Below are positions 42,430 through 47,477 of a stretch of DNA of 47,477 bases, piece by piece. The notes beneath the pieces are model-generated. The model saw only the letters and a list, made by a program, of their open reading frames with translations. It searched no databases and was not told the origin of the DNA. The position numbers and the translations under genes were made by a program. Numbering within the stretch: position 1 is the first letter of the stretch; each line of letters starts with the position of its first letter. This DNA is from Plantago elongata (lineage: Eukaryota > Streptophyta > Magnoliopsida > Lamiales > Plantaginaceae). The DNA lies in NCBI GenBank assembly GCA_036897095.1, contig JAYMSP010000552.1, positions 1-47,477 on the forward strand, given 5' to 3'.

Positions 42430-44517
42430 CACTACAAGAATCTGCTGAAACAGCGACGAAAACAGCGACAAATTGAGCTTTGACGCTCAATTCGTCGCTT
42501 TGCTTTCGTCAGTTCGTCGATCACTGAATAGCGACGAATTTAGGGACGGATACTTTATCCGTCCCTATTTTGATTTTAAAAAAAAGGGGGCCCGAACTAG
42601 CGAACTGAGTGCGTCTCAGTGACAAACTCAATGACGGATACACTATTCGTCGCTGAGATGAACTCATATAGCTAGAAGGGAAGAATAGAAAGTTCAAAAT
42701 GCCACTGCTCTCTTCTTCTTCTTCTTCTTTCGACCAAAACCCTTCTCCGACCAAAACTCGACTATTCCGGCAATTCTTGGACTCTATTCGAAGATCTTTG
42801 GACAAGGAGCTCGGATGACGTACGAATTCCAACTTTCATCCGCTTATTTCTCCGTAATCGAAGGTATTTTGGCTAAAACCCAAACTTTTTAAAATTTAGG
42901 GATCTTGTAATTTTTGACTAATTTGAGCAATTGCATGTTTATATGAAGTATGTAGTAGCTAGATTATGTAATATTATGTATTGTGTTAACATTGAGATTT
43001 AGAAATTAATATGTATGAAGTATAAAGATAGTTTAATTTGATATTTTGACAAATGTAGTATGATTAAGAAGATTTAGTTGAGTGTAAAATATGAGAATTT
43101 TCTTGCTAGTGGTGAATTTTGTTAATTTTGACAAGGTTGGGCAATTGTATGTGTTTGAGAACGATGTTATATACTAGCTTGTTAAACTTAATTTGATATG
43201 AACCATTGGATTGTTAACGAGTATAATGTTGATAATGTAGTAGTGGTAGTTTCAATTTACTGTTTTAGGGACAATTTGATTTTGAAAATGAATGTGATTT
43301 ATACTAGCTAATGCTTTTGTGGGAAATACACGTAACAAATTGTAATGTAGTAACATGTAGTAAATCTAATAAATTTAGACGTGTCAGATTAAAAAAATTG
43401 AATGACTACGGATCGTTCATGGATGTATCGTGTCATACTGTAAATGGAAGAGTACAATCGAGTTTTGTTAAAGGGGTTGAAGATTTCAATGCATTTGCAT
43501 TGACACATCCGGCTTTTATGATTGGGGGGATTGATAAAGTGCCCTTGCAAATTAGAACATGCCGTAACAAACAATTTCTGACTCCTGCAATGGTAGTCGA
43601 ACACCTGAACTGTATTGGGTTCCTACCGAAGTATCTGGTTTGAAATAATCATGGTAAGGAACCAACCTTTGAAATGCGATATTTAAAATGGAGGAGAGAC
43701 GAGGGTTGAGATTGCCTATTCAGTGGTGGAATGAGCTCGGAGTATGTGCATGGCGTAGATGAAGATGTAGGTTTTGTGGTCTGGAGCAGTAGAACGAAGT
43801 TAGGGGTCAGATGATATAAGAAGTATGTAGTAGCTAGTTCATGTACCACATTATTAAAATTAGGTGATTTTGGCTCGGATATGTACTAGGATTATCTTAA
43901 TTAGTGCTAACCGTGAAATGCATGTAATTTATTTAAACTTTACAACTATTGTAATGCGAAATGCATGTATTTTATCTATTGGTATGAAAATTTCATAATG
44001 AAGTAATTTTGTAATATAATTGTAATGTGAAATGCATTTTATTCATTACAAACTCTTAACCAATCTTAATGAATTAATAATGTAAAGAAGTAATGCAATA
44101 CATATTATAAATCTAATACATTGAGACGCATGTTAAGTATGAATTTCGATCGTGAGTGGATGTCCTCTCACCCTCTTAATGGTTGTGTTCAGTCTAGTTT
44201 TATGCAAGGGGTTGAAGGGTTCATCGTTTTTTGTACTTTCACATAGTGCTCGTTTGAGTGGGGGGAAGATGAAGTACCCTTGCAGCAAATGTAAGAACGG
44301 TCAATGGTTACCTTCTGCAACGGTAGTCCAGCACTTGACACGTAGTGGGTTTGTTTGCTAAGTATTTCGTATGGACATCTCATGTTGAGGCACCAATCCC
44401 GTTCATGGCATATGCTAATCTAATGGGTCGTAATAGGAAGAAGCAAAAAGTGACAAAAACGACTGAAAACACGACAACATATGATGCTAATTACGATGAT
44501 GACCAAATGGATGATAT
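42430..44517 (+). mobile_element. Broken CACTA (En/Spm) element with duplicated transposase-associated exon
   Basis: It starts with CACTACAAGAATC at 42430, the classic CACTA terminus, followed by subterminal GCGACGAA/TTCGTCGC and GGGACGGATA/TATCCGTCCC motifs to about 42660. Two coding pieces resemble the N-terminal transposase-associated domain of plant CACTA proteins. The first (43377-43643) has SFVKGVEDFNAFALTHPAF and VVEHLNCIGFLPKYL. The second (about 44128-44430, in two frames) has DREWM, a GVEGF-like stretch, KYPCSKCKNG and VVQHLTRSGF. The second retains the CPC-like cysteine motif that the first has largely lost. Introns and exons around them also repeat, a diverged duplication of about 0.75-0.88 kb. 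The element is cut at its 3' side by an LTR at 44518. Confidence 0.75.
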
Positions 44518-45437
44518 TGTTGGTCCAGATAACGGCAAAGGTAAAAGACTAGAGGGGAGGGGGTGAATAGTCTTTTAAAACAATCGTCGACAAACACTAT
44601 TTCTCAGAAACCTTGGGGGTCTCTGATACTTAGATTCAGAGAGCGGAAGACTTTAAGCGATAGATAAACGTTAATGTGCTTTGCAGTAATAATGTGTGTG
44701 TGTGTGTTGCTATAATGTAAATGCAATAAGTAAATAAACACAACAACTTATAGTGGTTTATGGAGGTGGCGTAATCCTCCAACTAATCCACTAGAACAAA
44801 CAATTGAGTTCAACTTACAATATATCCTATTCTAAGATCCTTACAGACAGATGGTTCCCAACCAAATGTTCCCCCTGAATTTTTCCCTAACTTCTAAAGC
44901 CAAGTACTTCCTGTACTCAAGATAACCTTGGAGCTTTTCCTTGATTTTCCAATCCAAGTACTTCATGTACTCCACGCCTTGATGGTGTTGGTTATATGAT
45001 TTTTGTCAGGCTTCTCTTTAAATAACTTTTCAGATATTTATCCAGAGAGCTGGAGAAGAAATCATAACTTAATATACTTGTCCAGTATATGGAAGGGTTC
45101 TCCTTTCTGACCCAAGTGTTGATAACCGTTCTGGAGAATGAACTTAAAAAAGGATGTTTGAGTGTTCAACTCTTTCACAGATAATCAAACTCTTGTTAAG
45201 GTTCAGGACACTTACAACTACCAAAGATTCTTCAAGCTATTTGACTGTAAGCTTGTAGAACCGTAGTTAGAGAGCTTGAGAGAATACGTGTTTGATATAA
45301 CAGTATGAGCGTAGTCCGTGTGTATATTTCTCAGCTTCTATGTGTTTATATTTATAGATGACTTTGAGAGTCGTTCAAATACTATCCGTTGGAGCTTATC
45401 AGAATTCAATCCGTTGATATCTCGAAATAATTACTCC
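44518..45437 (-). mobile_element. Sirevirus-type 3' LTR (copy B)
   Basis: Minus-strand LTR whose TATA box TATAAATA lies at 45349-45356 (minus), followed by the leader and the landmarks shared with copies A and C, and ending ATCTGGACCAACA at 44518. On its 5' side it meets the RT remnant directly after the GELNY motif, so RNase H and the polypurine tract are deleted. The start near 45437 is approximate. Confidence 0.75.
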
Positions 45438-47477
45438 AAGTAATTCAATTCTCCCATCATGCTCATCTCAAATTTATTTTTCATGAGATTAGCAAAGTCA
45501 TTACAAAGTTGTTTGTCTTTAGATCCAAATATGATGTCATCAACATATGCTTGAACTAAAAGTAGTTTCCCATCATGATTTAAGGTAAACAAAGTTTTAT
45601 CAACTTCACCTTTCTTAAAACCACTATCTTGAAGGTATTTGGCCAAAATGTCATACCATGCTCTTGGAGCCTGTTTTAGTCCATACAGAGCTTTCTGTAA
45701 CTTATAGACCATCCTTTTTTCCGAGGAAACTTCAAAGTCTGGTGGTTGATCAACATAGACTTCCTCTGTAAGTTCACCATTCATAAATGCACTTTTAACA
45801 TCCATCTGATAAACTTTAAAGCCATTATGAGCTGTAAAGGCTAGAAATAGTCTGATTGCATCCAATCTTTCAACTGGTGCATATGACTCATCAAAGTCTA
45901 GACCTTCAGTCTGGATAAATTCCTTGGCAACCAACCTTGCTTTTTTTTTTTTGGTTATTTCACCAGACTCATTCATTTTGTTTCTGAAAACCCACTAAGT
46001 TCCAATCACAGATATTCCATCTACAAATGGTACTGGTTTCCGGACCTTGTTTCTCTCAAATTGATCCAACTCTTCTTGCATTGCAGAGATCTAGTCTTGA
46101 TACTTTTATGCATCTTCAATAGTTTTATGTTCAATGTTTGAGATAAAACATCCAAAGAGAGAATAAGCATTTTCAGCTATTGCTCTCCTAGTTCTAACAC
46201 CTTGATCAATTGGACCAATCACATCCTTTTGCAGGGTGATCTCTAATCCATTTCATAAATGATTTTGAACTAGTAGGGTCATCATCTACGTGATCTGAAT
46301 GTGAATCACTATGATTATGACTTCATACTTCTGCAGTATCATTGATATTTTGTATACTTGAAGTGTGGTAAATATCAGACTCTTGTTCAGTGTTAGAGGA
46401 TTCTGGAATAAGTCTTTCAGAAAGTTTATTTCCAAAAAGGTCTCTATGATGAGTAATCTTAGTTACCATTCTGGAATCCTTAAAGGAAATTCTTCATCAT
46501 GTATAAGAGTCATCTGGTTGTTACTAGGCACATAATGCTTTCTTCGTCAGAGTCATCCGCAATATTAATGATAGAGTTTCTCCTTTCTAGGGGTTCTTCT
46601 TCAGAATCCTTAATCAGGAGTTCATTGAATCTTTCTGAGACTTCCTCATCAAGGGGTATTTTCTTGTTTCCTTCATAGAATACTACATGAACTGATTCTT
46701 CAATCTTCTTTGTTCTTTTGTTGTAAACTCTGTAGGCTTTGCTATTCATAGAATAACCAAGAAATACACTTTCATCGGCCTTTGGTTGAAATGTTCTCAA
46801 ATATTCTTTCCCATTGTTAAGAACAAAACATCTATAACCAAACGTCCTCAAATATTTGATATGAGGGGGTCTGTCAATCATGGTGTTTGTTTATCAAACA
46901 TCTGTTCTGAGTGTAGCATGTTGTATTTACAGGTTCAACCCAATAAATTTCACTTATTTCAGTGTTAGCTAGCATCGTCCTTGCGGGTTCTTTAAGGGTC
47001 CTATTCTTCCTTTCAGCAATACCATTTTGTTGTGGTGTCCTTACTGAAGATAATTGATGTTGTATACCTTTGCAGGAACAAAACTCTTTTATATATTAAT
47101 TGACAAATACAGTACCATGGTCTGTTCTGATTGCAGGTACTTTATCATTTTTCATGACTTCAAGATTATTCAACAAGTTTGGTATCTCCACCTAGCATCA
47201 GACTTTTGTTTCAGAATGACAACCCATGTAAACCTAAAGAAGTCATCTAACAACAACTAGACCATAGTTCTTGCCTGCATAACTTCTTACAGATGATTCG
47301 AAAAGATCCATATGTAAAAGTTGCAGTGGTCTAACACAAGAATGATTGGTTTTGGATTTGAAAGAATTATTGGATTGTTTCCCCAATTGACAAGTAGAAT
47401 AGAGACCGTCCTTTCTGAATGTTATTTTAGGTAATCCAACCACTAACTCTTTCTTGGCAAGCTTGTTCAGAGTTTTG
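45431..47477 (-). mobile_element. Sirevirus-type Ty1/copia polyprotein remnant (integrase and RT)
   Basis: Minus-strand order from the window edge: pre-integrase region (GLYSTCQLGKQSNNSF, then the PLQLLHMDLFE motif), integrase core in shifted frames (VPAIRTDHGTVF, TPQQNGIAERKNRTL), the following region with GKEYLRTFQPKADESVFLGY, then RT with [70 protein letters not shown] and the catalytic YVDDIIFGS. In-frame stops near 46110, 46093 and 46000, and several frameshifts, disable it. The arrangement fits the Sirevirus (Maximus) lineage. The gag side lies beyond the window. Confidence 0.88.

Noticed and set aside
42521..42832. 103-codon minus-strand frame
   Set aside because: It overlaps the CACTA subterminal repeats and has a Glu-run from CTT repeats; a shadow of non-coding repeats.
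1..47477. CRISPR arrays, bacterial operons, rRNA, organellar inserts
   Set aside because: No regularly spaced repeats with unique spacers, no ribosomal RNA sequence and no clear plastid or mitochondrial gene were found.

Overview
This is nuclear DNA of a flowering plant, most likely a eudicot. Genes are split by GT-AG introns, flanks are AT-rich, and the space between genes is filled with layered plant transposable elements. The species cannot be fixed from the sequence. I found no CRISPR array, no bacterial-type operon, no rRNA gene and no intact tRNA gene.

Five host genes look intact. (1) A plus-strand gene for an RNA-binding protein (RRM, then an Arg/Asp/Glu-rich region and coiled coil), 10 exons from 5353 to 19679. 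Its last large intron is 7.7 kb because an LTR-like element (11000-13893) and a LINE (about 13964-17477) lie inside it. (2) A minus-strand five-exon gene (20672-21470) for the Rubisco assembly chaperone BSD2. (3) A plus-strand gene for a 64-residue protein of unknown function (22176-22370), divergent from BSD2. (4) A minus-strand single-exon gene for a 153-residue protein of unknown function (27472-27933). (5) A minus-strand seven-coding-exon gene (28665-36146) for a 734-residue cluster I diacylglycerol kinase (DGK1 type), with a probable 5'-UTR intron that carries three copies of a 217-bp tandem repeat. These genes do not form a pathway. BSD2 acts in the chloroplast, DGK in membrane phospholipid signalling, and the RRM protein probably in RNA processing.

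Between and inside them lie remnants. 1-5 kb: a degraded PIF/Harbinger-type Myb-like gene, an internally deleted copia element, a LINE 3' end and a SABATH methyltransferase pseudogene. 7-24 kb: intron-resident elements including a GGGTCC-rich foldback element, the LTR, the LINE, a tRNA-derived SINE with matching target-site duplications, small inverted-repeat elements, a CACTA-like non-autonomous element and a GAGCTCG-rich element. 24.5-27.1 kb: a Sirevirus-type LTR piece fused to a Ty3/gypsy chromovirus integrase/chromodomain remnant. 38-47.5 kb: a MULE-like foldback element with 10-bp target-site duplications, a copia RT fragment with an LTR, a broken CACTA element, and a Sirevirus-type copia element running off the right edge.

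No clearly new biological system emerged. The most interesting points are the LINE family with a long modular 3' tail ending in a hairpin, the structural elements with clear boundaries (SINE, MULE-like element, GGGTCC foldback), the repeat array in the DGK leader intron, and two small host genes that I do not recognise.
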